Shown here: in pieces, positions 26,313 through 35,307 of the stretch
How the letters are laid out: every line of letters starts with the position of its first letter
Position numbering within the stretch: position 1 is the stretch's first letter
Source of the DNA: Microbacteriaceae bacterium
Lineage (GTDB): Bacteria; Actinomycetota; Actinomycetes; Actinomycetales; Microbacteriaceae
DNA: 64,000 nt
NCBI GenBank assembly: GCA_031177985.1
Contig: JAPSJW010000001.1
Span: forward strand, 744,001 to 808,000
Reading direction: 5' to 3'
Made by a program: the position numbers and the translations under genes
Notes under the pieces: generated by a model
What the model was told of the DNA's origin: nothing
The model's database searches: none
Seen by the model: only the letters and a program-made list of their open reading frames with translations

Positions 26313-27338
26313 TCAGCGCCGCTCGGCCTCCGGTCGGGACGTGCTCGACCGCACCACGAGCTCGAAGTGCAGCGGGGTGTCGACGCTGCCGAGCTCGCGG
26401 GTGGCCGGGTGCAGCTGGTCCATGAGGATCTCGACCGCCCTCCGTCCCTGCTCGGCCGGGAACTGCGCGACGGTGCTGAGGCCGAAGAACTCCGCGAGCT
26501 CGTGGTCGTCGATGCCGATCACGGAGAGATCCTGGGGCACCCGCAGCCCCATGTCGCGGGCGGCGAGCATCGTTCCGATCGCCATCTCGTCGGATGCCGC
26601 GAAGATCGCCGTCGGACGGTTGCGAGGATTGCCGAGCAGCTGCTTCGCGGCACGGTAACCCCCTTCGATGGTGAAGTCGGCCGGGGCGAAGAGGGCGGGG
26701 TCGACCGGCAGTCCGACCGCCTCGAGCGCCGCCTCGTAGCCGGCCCGGCGGTTGGTCGGCAGGTGGAAGTCGTGCTCCATCTCGACGTTGCCGCCGATGT
26801 GGGCGACCTTGCGATGCCCGAGCGAGAGCAGGTGCTCGGTCGCCAGCCGAGCGACCTCCACGTCGTCGATCGACAGGGTGCGCACCCCGGGCAGCGGCCC
26901 ACCGACGCCGACGACGGGCTTGTCGATCTCGAGCAGCCGGCTGACCTCCTCGGGGGTGAGCTCCAGGGAGATCGCGATGACGGCGTCGACGCGCTTGCGC
27001 AGCAGGAAGTGCTCGAAGACCGCACGCCGGTTCTCTCCTCCGCCGCTGAGGTTGTAGAGCGTGAGGTCGTAGCCGTGGCCGAGCAGCGCCTGCTCTGCGC
27101 CCTCGAGTACCGAGCCGTAGAACCATCGGTTGAGGAAGGGGATGACCACGCCCACGTTCTTGGTGCGGCCGGTGGCGAGGCTCGAGGCGTTCGACGAGAC
27201 CACGTAGCCGAGCTCCATCGCCGCAGCCAGAACGCGCTCACGGGTGGCGGCGCTCACGTGCCCCTTGCCGCTCAGCGCGCGCGACACGGTGGCGGTGGAG
27301 ACGCCCGCCGCGAGGGCGACCTCGTTGATGCCCGGCAT
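26313..27338 (-). CDS. LacI-family transcriptional regulator, probably of alpha-glucoside use
   Basis: This 341-aa protein has the N-terminal LacI helix-turn-helix (EVALAAGVSTATVSRALSGKG) with hinge and a periplasmic-binding-like sugar-sensing domain (VGVVIPFLNRWFYGSVLEGA through LSVIGIDDHELAEFFGLSTV). An AAGCGCTT operator lies about 40 bp upstream of its own start, and a perfect long version lies in front of the GH13 alpha-glucosidase at 31823. I infer that it represses itself and that enzyme. The ligand is unknown; maltose or isomaltose-type sugars fit the target. Confidence 0.9.
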   Translation of the reverse strand: MPGINEVALAAGVSTATVSRALSGKGHVSAATRERVLAAAMELGYVVSSNASSLATGRTKNVGVVIPFLNRWFYGSVLEGAEQALLGHGYDLTLYNLSGGGENRRAVFEHFLLRKRVDAVIAISLELTPEEVSRLLEIDKPVVGVGGPLPGVRTLSIDDVEVARLATEHLLSLGHRKVAHIGGNVEMEHDFHLPTNRRAGYEAALEAVGLPVDPALFAPADFTIEGGYRAAKQLLGNPRNRPTAIFAASDEMAIGTMLAARDMGLRVPQDLSVIGIDDHELAEFFGLSTVAQFPAEQGRRAVEILMDQLHPATRELGSVDTPLHFELVVRSSTSRPEAERR

Positions 27339-27376
27339 GCTCCACCTCCTTCGGCTGGCGGCAGTCTATCGACGCG

Positions 27377-27388
27377 GCAAGCGCTTCC
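27377..27388. promoter_or_regulatory. LacI-type operator upstream of the lacI-family gene
   Basis: GCAAGCGCTTCC contains the AAGCGCTT core of LacI/CcpA-like operators and lies 39 bp before ATG 27338. It is a weaker copy of the site at 31854-31869. Confidence 0.55.
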
Positions 27389-27497
27389 ACTCCGGCGCTC
27401 CGGCATCCGCTCCACGCGCGGTCCGAGGCGCTTTCGCGAGGCTGTATCCTTGTTCAGCGCGTTCGGTCAGATGATCACATGTGGCCGGAAGCGCCTC

Positions 27498-27579
27498 GGC
27501 AAGTTACCCAAGCGGCCAAAGGGATCTGACTGTAAATCAGACGGCTCAGCCTTCGGGGGTTCGAATCCCTCACTTGCCA
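27498..27579 (+). tRNA. tRNA-Tyr (GTA)
   Basis: The 82-nt gene folds into a class II tRNA. The acceptor arms GGCAAGT and ACTTGCC pair fully, the anticodon arm TCTGACT-GTA-AATCAGA gives GTA (Tyr), a variable arm follows, and the T loop is GGTTCGAATCC. The discriminator is A. The following CC may be encoded, but a complete CCA is not. Confidence 0.95.
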
Positions 27580-27588
27580 CCGAGAGAG

Positions 27589-27616
27589 AAAGAGCCCCGC
27601 TCCGGCGGGGCTCTTT
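27589..27616 (+). terminator. Terminator after tRNA-Tyr
   Basis: A perfect 12-bp stem (AAAGAGCCCCGC and complement) with a 4-nt loop ends in TTTCC, 9 bp after the tRNA. Confidence 0.85.
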
Positions 27617-27752
27617 CCGTTCCCGGGCGGGCCCGCGGCGGCGAGCGGAGCGCTGTCGCACGCGGGGAGCGGTACTACGCTCCCGGTCGGCGACAGCGCT
27701 CCCCGCGCCCGGCGATCATCGCGCTCACCGGCGCCGCCCGTAGGCTGATCCG

Positions 27753-28553
27753 GTGCCTGAGAACGATCTGCTGACCATCGCCCGCGACGTAGCGATCGCC
27801 GCGGGAGACCTCGCTCGGCGACGGCGGGAGGAGGGCGTCGAGGTCGCGGCGAGCAAGTCATCGCCGGTCGACATCGTCACCCACGCCGACCGCGAGGCCG
27901 AGGCGCTCATCCGCGGTCTGCTCTCGGACGCGCGTCCGGATGACGGCTTCTTCGGCGAGGAGAGCGGCGCGGAGAAGGGTACGAGTGGCCTCACCTGGGT
28001 CGTCGATCCGATCGACGGCACCGTGAACTTCCTCTACGGCATCCCGCACTGGGCGATCAGCATCGCGGTCGTCGAAGGCGAGCCCGACCCGCTCACCTGG
28101 CGGGCCCTCGCCGGATGCGTCGTGAACCCGGTCACCGGCGAGATGTTCACCGCGGCCGCGGGGGAGGGGGCGTTCCTCGGCTCCGCCCCGCTGCGAGTAG
28201 CGGATGCGGTGGAGCTTCCGCACGCACTGGTCGCCACCGGATTCTCCTACTCGTCCGACCGACGCGCGCGCCAGGGTGCGCTGATCGCCGAATTGCTGCC
28301 GCAGGTGCGCGACATCCGCCGGATGGGCACCGCATCGCTCGACCTGTGCTTCGTCGCCGCCGGGCGCCTGAACGCGTACTTCGAGCGCGGGCTGAGCCCC
28401 TGGGATCACGCCGCGGGAGCACTCGTCGCCGCCGAAGCAGGCGCCGCGGTCCGGGGCTGGGACGGGGCCGCGGCGAGCAAGGAGTTCATCCTCGCGGCGG
28501 AGCCGACCCTCGCCGACAGGCTCCAGGATCTGGTGATGAAGACGGGCGTCTGA
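27753..28553 (+). CDS. Inositol monophosphatase family protein
   Basis: This 266-aa Mg-dependent phosphatase has the family metal sites: GEESG in the loop before the first motif, WVVDPIDGTVNFLYGIP (motif A), and SPWDHAAGALVAAEAG (motif B). Substrates in this family include inositol-1-phosphate, histidinol phosphate, fructose bisphosphate and 3'-phosphoadenosine phosphate, and sequence alone does not decide among them here. It starts at GTG 27753. Inositol phosphate would fit actinobacterial phosphatidylinositol or mycothiol metabolism. Confidence 0.9.
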   Translation: MPENDLLTIARDVAIAAGDLARRRREEGVEVAASKSSPVDIVTHADREAEALIRGLLSDARPDDGFFGEESGAEKGTSGLTWVVDPIDGTVNFLYGIPHWAISIAVVEGEPDPLTWRALAGCVVNPVTGEMFTAAAGEGAFLGSAPLRVADAVELPHALVATGFSYSSDRRARQGALIAELLPQVRDIRRMGTASLDLCFVAAGRLNAYFERGLSPWDHAAGALVAAEAGAAVRGWDGAAASKEFILAAEPTLADRLQDLVMKTGV

Positions 28554-28766
28554 CCTCGCGCCCCCGGAGGGGGGTGGTATCGATGCTCTTGCATCGGCTA
28601 TCCTTTATGAATTCGTTACCAGCCGCGGCAGCGGTCGGTGCAACCCGAGCAAAGAGATCGGCGATCTCGTCCTAGTACGAGGCCGCCCTTCGAAGGAGAA
28701 CCCGGTTTGACCTTGCCGCGCGACGTGAAGTCGGTCGCTGTCCACGGTCGCCGGCCATAGAGCCCT
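28554..28766 (+). other. Leader region of the M23 peptidase gene
   Basis: A TATCCT box (28598-28603) could be a -10 element, which would give a leader of about 150 nt. The leader contains several short inverted repeats, including GAGATCGGCGATCTC (28653-28667). I looked for the c-di-AMP riboswitch often found before such peptidases and did not find its conserved core. Confidence 0.35.
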
Positions 28767-29732
28767 ATGACTGAATCCCACCAGCCCCTCACCCGCCGCG
28801 AACTGCGTGGCCGACCCCCGGCATCCGCATCGAAGACCCCACGCGCACAGCGCTCCGGTCTCGACGGATTCCGCAACCTCGGTCCCGCGAAGGACAGCGA
28901 CTTCCGCCACTTCGACGAGGTCGAGTCGACCAGCGTGAAGCGGGGTCGCCGCAGCGTGCGCCGCTTCGCCACGCGTCCCGCCCCGTCGCTGAAGCGCTCA
29001 GCTCCGCGTCAGCCCGGCCAGAAGGCGGGGCAGCAGCTGCTGTCCATGGGCGCGATGCTCTTCGCGGGCGCGCTCCTCATCGGCACCACGATCCCGGCGA
29101 ACGCCTTCGGCCCGGTCGAGGACAGCTCCGCGGAGCTCGCGACGGCGATGATCGGCGGCCAGACCGAGACGCAGTCCGTGGAACTCGCGACCGGTGCCGC
29201 CGCTGCGCCGATCTCGCGCGACGGCTACTCGGTGACCTCGTACGCCGAGCTGCTGCGCGCGGAGTACAGCCGCGCCGAGACGACGCCTGCGCTCACCTTC
29301 GACGCGACCGGCGGTGCCATCCGCTGGCCGTTCCCCTACGCAGTGCCGATCACCGACGGCTACGGCGGCCGTGCTGCGCCCTGCCGCGGATGCTCGACCT
29401 TCCACCGTGGCGTCGACTTCGTGCCCGGCAACGGCACGCCGATCTACGCGATCGCCGACGGGATCGTCGTCGACCCGGGTCCGTCGAACGGCACCTACGG
29501 CAACCACGTCATGATCGAGCACATCATCCACGGCCAGATCGTGCAGAGCCTCTACGCCCACATGCAGTGGGAGTCGAGCCCCCTCACCGTCGGCTCCGTC
29601 GTGAGGGCGGGTGACTTCGTCGGTCTCGTCGGCAACACCGGGGCGACCACCGCGCCGCACCTGCACTTCGAGATCCGGGTCAACGGCGAGGCCGTCGACC
29701 CGTACGCCTGGCTGCAGGCGAACGCCAGCTGA
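28767..29732 (+). CDS. M23-family peptidase (LytM domain), cell wall
   Basis: This 321-aa protein has an unusually long basic cytoplasmic N-terminus (about 90 residues, LTRRELRGRP, KRGRRSVRRF), one membrane segment (about 92-112, SMGAMLFAGALLIGTTIPANA) and a LytM/M23 domain (about 190-315). The zinc-site residues are in FHRGVDFVPG, SLYAHMQW and APHLHFEIRV, so H-x-x-x-D and H-x-H are intact and an active glycyl- or D,D-endopeptidase is possible. GGRAAPCRGCSTF, with two Cys, lies just before the first zinc ligand, as in several actinobacterial homologues. It acts on peptidoglycan. Confidence 0.9.
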   Translation: MTESHQPLTRRELRGRPPASASKTPRAQRSGLDGFRNLGPAKDSDFRHFDEVESTSVKRGRRSVRRFATRPAPSLKRSAPRQPGQKAGQQLLSMGAMLFAGALLIGTTIPANAFGPVEDSSAELATAMIGGQTETQSVELATGAAAAPISRDGYSVTSYAELLRAEYSRAETTPALTFDATGGAIRWPFPYAVPITDGYGGRAAPCRGCSTFHRGVDFVPGNGTPIYAIADGIVVDPGPSNGTYGNHVMIEHIIHGQIVQSLYAHMQWESSPLTVGSVVRAGDFVGLVGNTGATTAPHLHFEIRVNGEAVDPYAWLQANAS

Positions 29733-29748
29733 CCGGCACCGTCGGCGG

Positions 29749-29976
29749 CTAGGCCGCCTGCCGCCTCAGCGCGTCCAGCGCTTCGTCCCAACGGTCGAAG
29801 CGGCTCATCTCCGTCGCTCCGCGGCCGAGCTGCAGCACCTCGAACCCGCCCGAACGGCGCTCGATGTACGCGAGGACAGCGCGAGCGTCGTGCTGGTCCA
29901 GCCGAGGATCTCTGGCCACCCACCCGTCGTCACCGATCGCGATGACCTCGAGCTCGGTCTCGAACACTACCTGCAC
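29749..29976 (-). CDS. Small conserved-looking protein of unknown function
   Basis: This 75-aa protein starts at GTG 29976 behind a perfect AGGAGG eight bases upstream, which is the main reason to accept it. It reads MQVVFETELEVIAIG, then DDGWVARDPRLDQHDARAVLAYIERR, then FDRWDEALDALRRQAA. It has no signal peptide or membrane helix. Codon use is like that of its neighbours. It is convergent with the M23 peptidase gene, 16 bp apart. Confidence 0.65.
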   Translation of the reverse strand: MQVVFETELEVIAIGDDGWVARDPRLDQHDARAVLAYIERRSGGFEVLQLGRGATEMSRFDRWDEALDALRRQAA

Positions 29977-30083
29977 TGCCCACCTCCTGTTGCATGGACA
30001 ACGTTAGGTCGGCTTACGAGTCGGCACGGGGGCTTGACTTACCGGCGGACCGGATGCAGGCCCGCTCGGCCCGAGCGGCGCGG

Positions 30084-31823
30084 CTAGGAGCGCAACCAGG
30101 CCGTCGTGTCCGCGGGCAGCGTCGAGCCGTCGAGCGGCTCGCTGGCGAGCAGCACGTCCCCTCCGCCCGGCAGCTCGACCGGAACGTCGCCCACGTTGGC
30201 GAGAACGGTGATCGCGCCGTTGCGGAACGCGATCACATCCTCGCCGTAGCCTTCGAGCCACTGCAGCGAGCCGGAGCCCAGGTCGAGCTCGCGGCGCTGC
30301 TCGAGCAGCAGACGGTAGAGCTCCAGAGTGCTGCCGGGCACGCCGATCTGCGCATCGCGGGCGAAGGTCGCCCACTCGGCAGGCTGCGGCAGCCAGCTCG
30401 CACCGGTGTCGTTGAAGCCGTAGGCGGGCGCGTCCGCCTCCCAAGGGATCGGCACCCGGCATCCGTCGCGGCCGTAGCGCTCGCCGTTGGTGCGGAACCA
30501 GGTCGGATCCTGTCTGGCCTCATCCGGGAGGTCGACGACCTCGGGCAGGCCGAGCTCCTCGCCCTGATAGACGTATGCGCTGCCCGGCAGTGCGAGCATG
30601 AGCGTCGTCGCTGCCCGTGCGCGGCGGAGGCCGAGCGCGGGGTCGGGCTTGTTGGTCGATTTCGGCCCGAGCCCGTGGCCCTGCACGTGATTCTGCATCG
30701 CGAGGCGGCTGGCGTGGCGGATGACGTCGTGGTTGGAGAGCACCCAGGTGCTCGGCGCCCCCACCCCGGTGAAGGCGTCGAGGGAGTCGGTGATGACCCG
30801 GCGGAGGGCGGGAGCCGACCAGGGGGTCTCGAGGTAGGCGAAGTTGAACGCCTGGTGCATCTCGTCCGGACGCACCCAGTCGGCGAGCTTCGACAGCGGA
30901 TCGACCCAGGCCTCGGCGCAGAGAACGCGATCGCCGTCGTAGGCGGCGAGCACCTCGTGCCAGTCGCGGAAGATGTCGTGCACGCCCTCCTGGGCCCAGT
31001 ACGGCGGCGTGGGCTCGTCCTCTTCGACGCTGATCTCGGGCTCGAGCCCGATGTCGTCGACCCCGCCTGCGCCGCCCATGCTGCCGCTGCCCTCCGGCGG
31101 CGTGTAGTCGGGCAGGCCCTCGGCCTTGATCATGCCGTGGGCGACATCGACGCGGAATCCGTCGACGCCGCGGTCGAGCCAGAATCGCAGCACGCCCCGG
31201 AACTGCTCGCGCACCCAGGGGTTGTTCCAATCGAAGTCGGGCTGGCTCGCGTCGAAGAGGTGCAGGTACCACTGACCCGGCGTTCCGTCGGGCTCGGTGA
31301 TCCGCGTCCAGGCGGAGCCTCCGAAGACGGACTGCCAGTTGTTGGGCGGCAGGGATCCGTCGGCGCCCTTGCCGTCGCGGAACATGTAGCGGGCGCGCTC
31401 GGGGGACCCTGCGGGCGCGGCGAGCGCCTCCTGGAACCAGCGGTGCGCCGTGGAGCTGTGATTGGGCACGAGGTCGACGATGACCCGCAGCCCGAGGTCG
31501 TGCGCCTCGGCGATCATCCGGTCGAAGTCGTCGAGGGTGCCGAAGAGAGGGTCGATGTCGCAGTAGTCGGCGACGTCGTACCCTGCGTCGTTCTGCGGGG
31601 AGGTGAAGAAGGGGGAGAACCAGACTGCGTCGACGCCGAGCTCGCGCAGGGCGGGGAGGCGGCGGGTGATGCCGACGAGGTCGCCCATCCCGTCGCCGTT
31701 CCCGTCGGCGAAGGAGCGCGGATAGACCTGGTAGATGACGGCGGTGCGCCACCATTCGCGTCCGGTCGTGGTGCCTGCGAGGTCGGCTTCGAGCTCGTTC
31801 TCGGGGGCGCTGTCGATCGTCAT
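30084..31823 (-). CDS. GH13 alpha-glucosidase
   Basis: This 579-aa cytoplasmic enzyme should release glucose from alpha-glucosides. The (beta/alpha)8 domain shows VYQVYPRSFAD, VDLVPNHSS, the nucleophile D226 in GFRVDVAHG, the acid E304 in LCAEAWVD and D366 in LSNHD. QPDFDWNNPWV is typical of the oligo-1,6-glucosidase/alpha-glucosidase group. I start at ATG 31823 because the upstream TTG of the open frame lies inside the operator. The perfect palindrome CTGCAAGCGCTTGCAG sits 30 bp before the start, so it is probably repressed by the LacI-type protein encoded at 26313-27338. Confidence 0.92.
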   Translation of the reverse strand: MTIDSAPENELEADLAGTTTGREWWRTAVIYQVYPRSFADGNGDGMGDLVGITRRLPALRELGVDAVWFSPFFTSPQNDAGYDVADYCDIDPLFGTLDDFDRMIAEAHDLGLRVIVDLVPNHSSTAHRWFQEALAAPAGSPERARYMFRDGKGADGSLPPNNWQSVFGGSAWTRITEPDGTPGQWYLHLFDASQPDFDWNNPWVREQFRGVLRFWLDRGVDGFRVDVAHGMIKAEGLPDYTPPEGSGSMGGAGGVDDIGLEPEISVEEDEPTPPYWAQEGVHDIFRDWHEVLAAYDGDRVLCAEAWVDPLSKLADWVRPDEMHQAFNFAYLETPWSAPALRRVITDSLDAFTGVGAPSTWVLSNHDVIRHASRLAMQNHVQGHGLGPKSTNKPDPALGLRRARAATTLMLALPGSAYVYQGEELGLPEVVDLPDEARQDPTWFRTNGERYGRDGCRVPIPWEADAPAYGFNDTGASWLPQPAEWATFARDAQIGVPGSTLELYRLLLEQRRELDLGSGSLQWLEGYGEDVIAFRNGAITVLANVGDVPVELPGGGDVLLASEPLDGSTLPADTTAWLRS

Positions 31824-31853
31824 GACGCACAACCCTACGGCATCCTGGTGATC

Positions 31854-31869
31854 CTGCAAGCGCTTGCAG
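31854..31869. promoter_or_regulatory. LacI-type operator of the alpha-glucosidase gene
   Basis: CTGCAAGCGCTTGCAG is a perfect 16-bp palindrome with the TGCAAGCGCTTGCA consensus typical of LacI-family regulators, 30 bp upstream of the GH13 start. Confidence 0.75.
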
Positions 31870-31935
31870 TCCAGCGAGGCGGATGCCGTGCCGCGCCTGC
31901 GCGAGCAGGCGTGCCCCCGCCGTTACGCTGACCGG

Positions 31936-32484
31936 ATGACCGAACGCCCCTACCTCGTAGCGCCCCTCGAGGGCCTCGCCGAAGCCGACGCACGCGTGCG
32001 CAAGGTGAACGACTCGGACTTCGCCGAACTGGCCGAGCTCATGGTCGAGGCCTACCGCGGCACAGTGGACGACGAAGGCGGCGACCTCAAGGACGCGCTC
32101 GGCGAGCTCCGCCGCACGGCCAAGGGCCACTACGGCGAGCCGATGCGCGACGCCTGGCTCGCACTGCTCGGCGAGGACGGCTCCATCGAGAGCGCGATCG
32201 TCGTCACCGAATGGCGGCACCGACCCTTCGTGGCGTTCCTGTTCACCCATCCGCGGTTCAAGGGCAAGGGTCACGCGACGGCTCTGCTGAAGACCGCCGC
32301 CTCCGTGCTCGCGAACGCCGGCGAGAAGGACCTGAGCCTCATCGTCACCCGATCGAACCCGGCGAGGGAGCTCTACGAGAGCCTGGGCTTCACAGAGCGG
32401 GAGGCCCCGGCCCTCGAGACCGAGCCCGTCGTCGCCACCCTCTCGGTCGACGAGACCGGCGGAAGCGGCGCCGAGCGGGTGTGA
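31936..32484 (+). CDS. GNAT-family acetyltransferase
   Basis: This 182-aa protein has the GNAT fold: a helical DSDFAELAELMVEAYRG start, FLFTHPRFKGKGHATALL (acetyl-CoA pyrophosphate loop, here KGKGHA in place of the common RGxGxG/A) and a C-terminal SNPARELYESLGFTE. The substrate is unknown. The start at ATG 31936 keeps the full fold. It diverges from the alpha-glucosidase gene, with the operator between them. Confidence 0.85.
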   Translation: MTERPYLVAPLEGLAEADARVRKVNDSDFAELAELMVEAYRGTVDDEGGDLKDALGELRRTAKGHYGEPMRDAWLALLGEDGSIESAIVVTEWRHRPFVAFLFTHPRFKGKGHATALLKTAASVLANAGEKDLSLIVTRSNPARELYESLGFTEREAPALETEPVVATLSVDETGGSGAERV

Positions 32485-32525
32485 GCTCTGGCGCGGCGTC
32501 GGCGGGCGCCCGTACCGTGTCGGTC

Positions 32526-32924
32526 ATGTTCGAAGCGCGTCACGTCACCATCTCGATCGACAGGCCTCCTGCGGATGTCTACGCCTACGTCTCAGACCCG
32601 GTGCGGCTCCCCGAGTGGGCGGCCGGGCTCAGCGGCTCGATAGCCCACCTCGACGGGAAGTGGGTCGCGGCGTCTCCTATGGGCAGAGTCACCGTCGAGT
32701 TCGCGCCGCCGAACCTCTTCGGGGTGCTCGATCACGACGTCACGCTCGAGTCGGGTGAGGTCGTGCACAACCCGTTCCGGGTGCTGCCGAACGGCGACGG
32801 CAGTGAGCTCGTCTTGACCCTGCTGCGTAGGGAGGGGATGTCCGCGGAGGAGTTCGACGCCGACGAAGCGGCGATACGCGGAGACCTCGAGACCCTGAGG
32901 GGCATCCTCGAAGCGGGCTCCTAG
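32526..32924 (+). CDS. SRPBCC-family small-ligand-binding protein
   Basis: This 132-aa protein matches the START-like/polyketide cyclase fold: VTISIDRPPADVYAYVSDPVRLPEWAAGL at the start, then beta strands and a final helix EAAIRGDLETLRGILE. Many relatives are stress or detoxification proteins without a known ligand. It overlaps the end of the convergent glycosyltransferase gene by 4 bp. Confidence 0.8.
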   Translation: MFEARHVTISIDRPPADVYAYVSDPVRLPEWAAGLSGSIAHLDGKWVAASPMGRVTVEFAPPNLFGVLDHDVTLESGEVVHNPFRVLPNGDGSELVLTLLRREGMSAEEFDADEAAIRGDLETLRGILEAGS

Positions 32925-33877
32925 GGCTTGCGCTCGCCATCCGTCGCCGCGAGCTGGATCGCGTAGAGCGGCCTCGCCTGCGTCTCCACGTAGATGCGCC
33001 CGATGTAGCTGCCGAGCACGCCGAGCATGACGAGCTGAAGCCCGCCGAGCAGGAGCATCGAGATCATCACGAACGCCCACCCGGGCACTGCAAGCTCGGG
33101 CGTCGCCAGTCGCACGAAGAGCACGTACACCACGCCGACGAAGGCGAGGGCCGACAGCACCGCCCCGAGCCGGCTGATGAGCTTGAGGGGTGCGGTGGAG
33201 AACCCGAGGATGCCGTCACTGGCGAACCGCAGCATCTTGCGCAGCGGATACCCCGTCACTCCCGCATGGCGGGCGTCGCGGTCGAAGAGCACGGCCTCCT
33301 GCCGGAACCCGACGTAGCTCACGAGGCCGCGCAGGAAGCGGTTCTGCTCGCGGTACTTGCGCAGCTCCTCCACGACGCGGCGGTCGAGCAGCCGGAAGTC
33401 GCCCGTGTCGCGCGGGATCTCGATCGATGCGAGCCTGGTCAGCACCCAGTAGAAGACGGATGCCGTCACCCGCTTGAAAGGCGAGTCCTTGCGGCTGCGA
33501 CGCTGTGCGTAGACGACCTGCGCCCCGGCCTCCCACCGCTCGATGAGCTCGAGGCTGACGGCGGGCGGGTCCTGCAGGTCGGCGTCCATGATGATGACCG
33601 CATCGGCCTCGGCATGATCGAGGCCCGCCGTCACCGCGATCTGGTGTCCGAAGTTGCGCGAGAGGGAGTACACCGAGACGCGGGAGTCGCGGGTGCGCAG
33701 CTCGAGCAGGAGCTCGAGCGACCGGTCCCGGCTGCCGTCGTCCACGAAGACGAACTCGAGGTCGTACCGGTCGAGCAGCGGGGCAGTCGTCTCGATCATG
33801 CGCTCGTAGAGCGTCGGGATGGTTCCCTCTTCGTTGTAGATCGGGAACACGTAGGCGATCCTGCGCTTCGCGGTCAC
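32921..33877 (-). CDS. GT2 family membrane glycosyltransferase (polyprenol-phosphate type)
   Basis: This 318-aa enzyme has a cytoplasmic GT2 catalytic domain (VFPIYNEEGTIP, FVDDGSRDRS, MDADLQDPP, QRRSRKDSPFKR, DTGDFRLLDRR) followed by two C-terminal membrane helices. This layout is that of dolichol/undecaprenol-phosphate sugar transferases of the GtrB/DPM1 type. It starts at GTG 33877, overlapping the upstream stop (GTGA), so it is translationally coupled to a membrane mannosyltransferase-like gene. Together they could make a lipid-linked sugar donor and then use it outside the membrane. Confidence 0.88.
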   Translation of the reverse strand: MTAKRRIAYVFPIYNEEGTIPTLYERMIETTAPLLDRYDLEFVFVDDGSRDRSLELLLELRTRDSRVSVYSLSRNFGHQIAVTAGLDHAEADAVIIMDADLQDPPAVSLELIERWEAGAQVVYAQRRSRKDSPFKRVTASVFYWVLTRLASIEIPRDTGDFRLLDRRVVEELRKYREQNRFLRGLVSYVGFRQEAVLFDRDARHAGVTGYPLRKMLRFASDGILGFSTAPLKLISRLGAVLSALAFVGVVYVLFVRLATPELAVPGWAFVMISMLLLGGLQLVMLGVLGSYIGRIYVETQARPLYAIQLAATDGERKP

Positions 33878-35085
33878 GTGACCAGCCCCCATCCCTGCAC
33901 CCAGATCACCAGGAACCAGCCCTGGATGACGGCACCGGCGTAGCCGAGGAACGCGAGCACCGGACGTGAGGACGGGTGGCGGTCGGCCAGCATGCCCGCC
34001 GCGAGGTAGATGCTGAACGTCGTCAGCACGTACCGGTGCACCGAGATGATGTTGCTGTTCAGGGTGAACATGATGATCGCGAGGATGCCGAAGAGTCCGA
34101 GCGGAATGGACTCGGGGGTCTTCCGCACCAGCAGATATACGGATGCCGCGAGGAGGAACAGCAGCGACACGAACGGCGTGAGCGAGAGGAGCAGCACGGG
34201 GAGATCGACCTCGCCGCCCGCGAAGGAGCTCCAGAGCAGAGCGATCTCGTCGCCGAGCGTGCGGAGGATGTTCGGCTCGAAGACGTGGTGCGACCACTCC
34301 CCGCTCGAGCGCACCCGGTTGACCATCGCCAGCGGGTCGCCGAACTCCAGGTAGCAGTAGAGGGCGAATGTGGCGAGTCCTGCGAAGCCGGCGGGGACCC
34401 ACAGCACGCTCCAGCGCAGCATCCGCTTGAGCTTCCATCCGTGGGTCGACGCGAACTGCAGCGCGCAGAGCGCGACGATCAGCACGCCGGTCAGGCGCCC
34501 GGCTGTCGACAGCGCGGCGCACAGGGCCATCAGCGGCCATTGCTGGCGCAGTGCGAAGACGTAAGCCCAGACCGCCGTCGCGAGGAAGAGAGCCTCCGTA
34601 TAGAAGAGGTGGAACGTGAATGCCGCGGGGGCCGTGAGCACGAGCACGAGGATGAGGTTGCGGGCTGCTGCGCTGAGCCCGAGATGGTCGCTCACGGCGA
34701 GGAGCCCGCGCAGTGCCACAGCGAGCGCGACGGTGTTCAGCAGGAGCGCCGCCACCAGCATCGGCAGCAGGCCGAAGGTGAGGAACTGCAGGGCCGTGAT
34801 CAGCACGGGCAGCAGCGGGTAGAAGGCGAGCGCGCCCTCCGACACGTCGTAGCCCGACTCGATGATCTTGCGGTACCAGTCGCCGTCCCACTTGAGCATG
34901 TGCGAGAGCGGACCGGGCGGGTCGTCGGCGCCCAGGTCGTTGCCGACGCTCTCGAGCAGCCAGCCGAGCCCGGTGTGGAACACCTGCCAGACGACCGAGA
35001 TCACGAAGCACGCGAACCAGGTCGACGAAGTCAGGCGACGCAGACGCGACGCCGGAGCGGGGGAGATTTCGGTGCTGCTGCTCAT
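33874..35085 (-). CDS. PIG-V/GT-C type membrane glycosyltransferase
   Basis: This 403-aa protein has about nine or ten membrane helices. The N-terminal loop LKWDGDWYRKIIESGY matches the WD-x-x-WY motif of PIG-V-like (GT76-type) mannosyltransferases, which use a polyprenyl-phosphate sugar at the outer face. STAGRLTGVLIV fits the same family. I start at ATG 35085; 35100 is possible but less likely. It forms an operon with the GT2 enzyme downstream, a likely maker of its lipid-linked donor. Targets could be a wall polymer or a secreted protein. Confidence 0.82.
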   Translation of the reverse strand: MSSSTEISPAPASRLRRLTSSTWFACFVISVVWQVFHTGLGWLLESVGNDLGADDPPGPLSHMLKWDGDWYRKIIESGYDVSEGALAFYPLLPVLITALQFLTFGLLPMLVAALLLNTVALAVALRGLLAVSDHLGLSAAARNLILVLVLTAPAAFTFHLFYTEALFLATAVWAYVFALRQQWPLMALCAALSTAGRLTGVLIVALCALQFASTHGWKLKRMLRWSVLWVPAGFAGLATFALYCYLEFGDPLAMVNRVRSSGEWSHHVFEPNILRTLGDEIALLWSSFAGGEVDLPVLLLSLTPFVSLLFLLAASVYLLVRKTPESIPLGLFGILAIIMFTLNSNIISVHRYVLTTFSIYLAAGMLADRHPSSRPVLAFLGYAGAVIQGWFLVIWVQGWGLVT

Positions 35086-35205
35086 GAGAAGGCTTCGCAC
35101 ACCCTAGCCGACAGGGGAGGCGGAATCGGCCTGCGGGGGCGCGTGCCGTGCCCTCGGAAGGTGCTAATCTCTTCTGGTGCCTTCGCGGCTTCGCCGCGGA
35201 GCAAC

Positions 35206-35277
<72 letters not shown>

Positions 35278-35307
35278 CTGGTTCACCGCACACGCGGCGG
35301 ATCGCCC

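Noticed and set aside
28610-28766. c-di-AMP (ydaO-type) riboswitch before the M23 peptidase
   Set aside because: Position and gene type fit, but the conserved core segments are not present; only short generic hairpins are seen.
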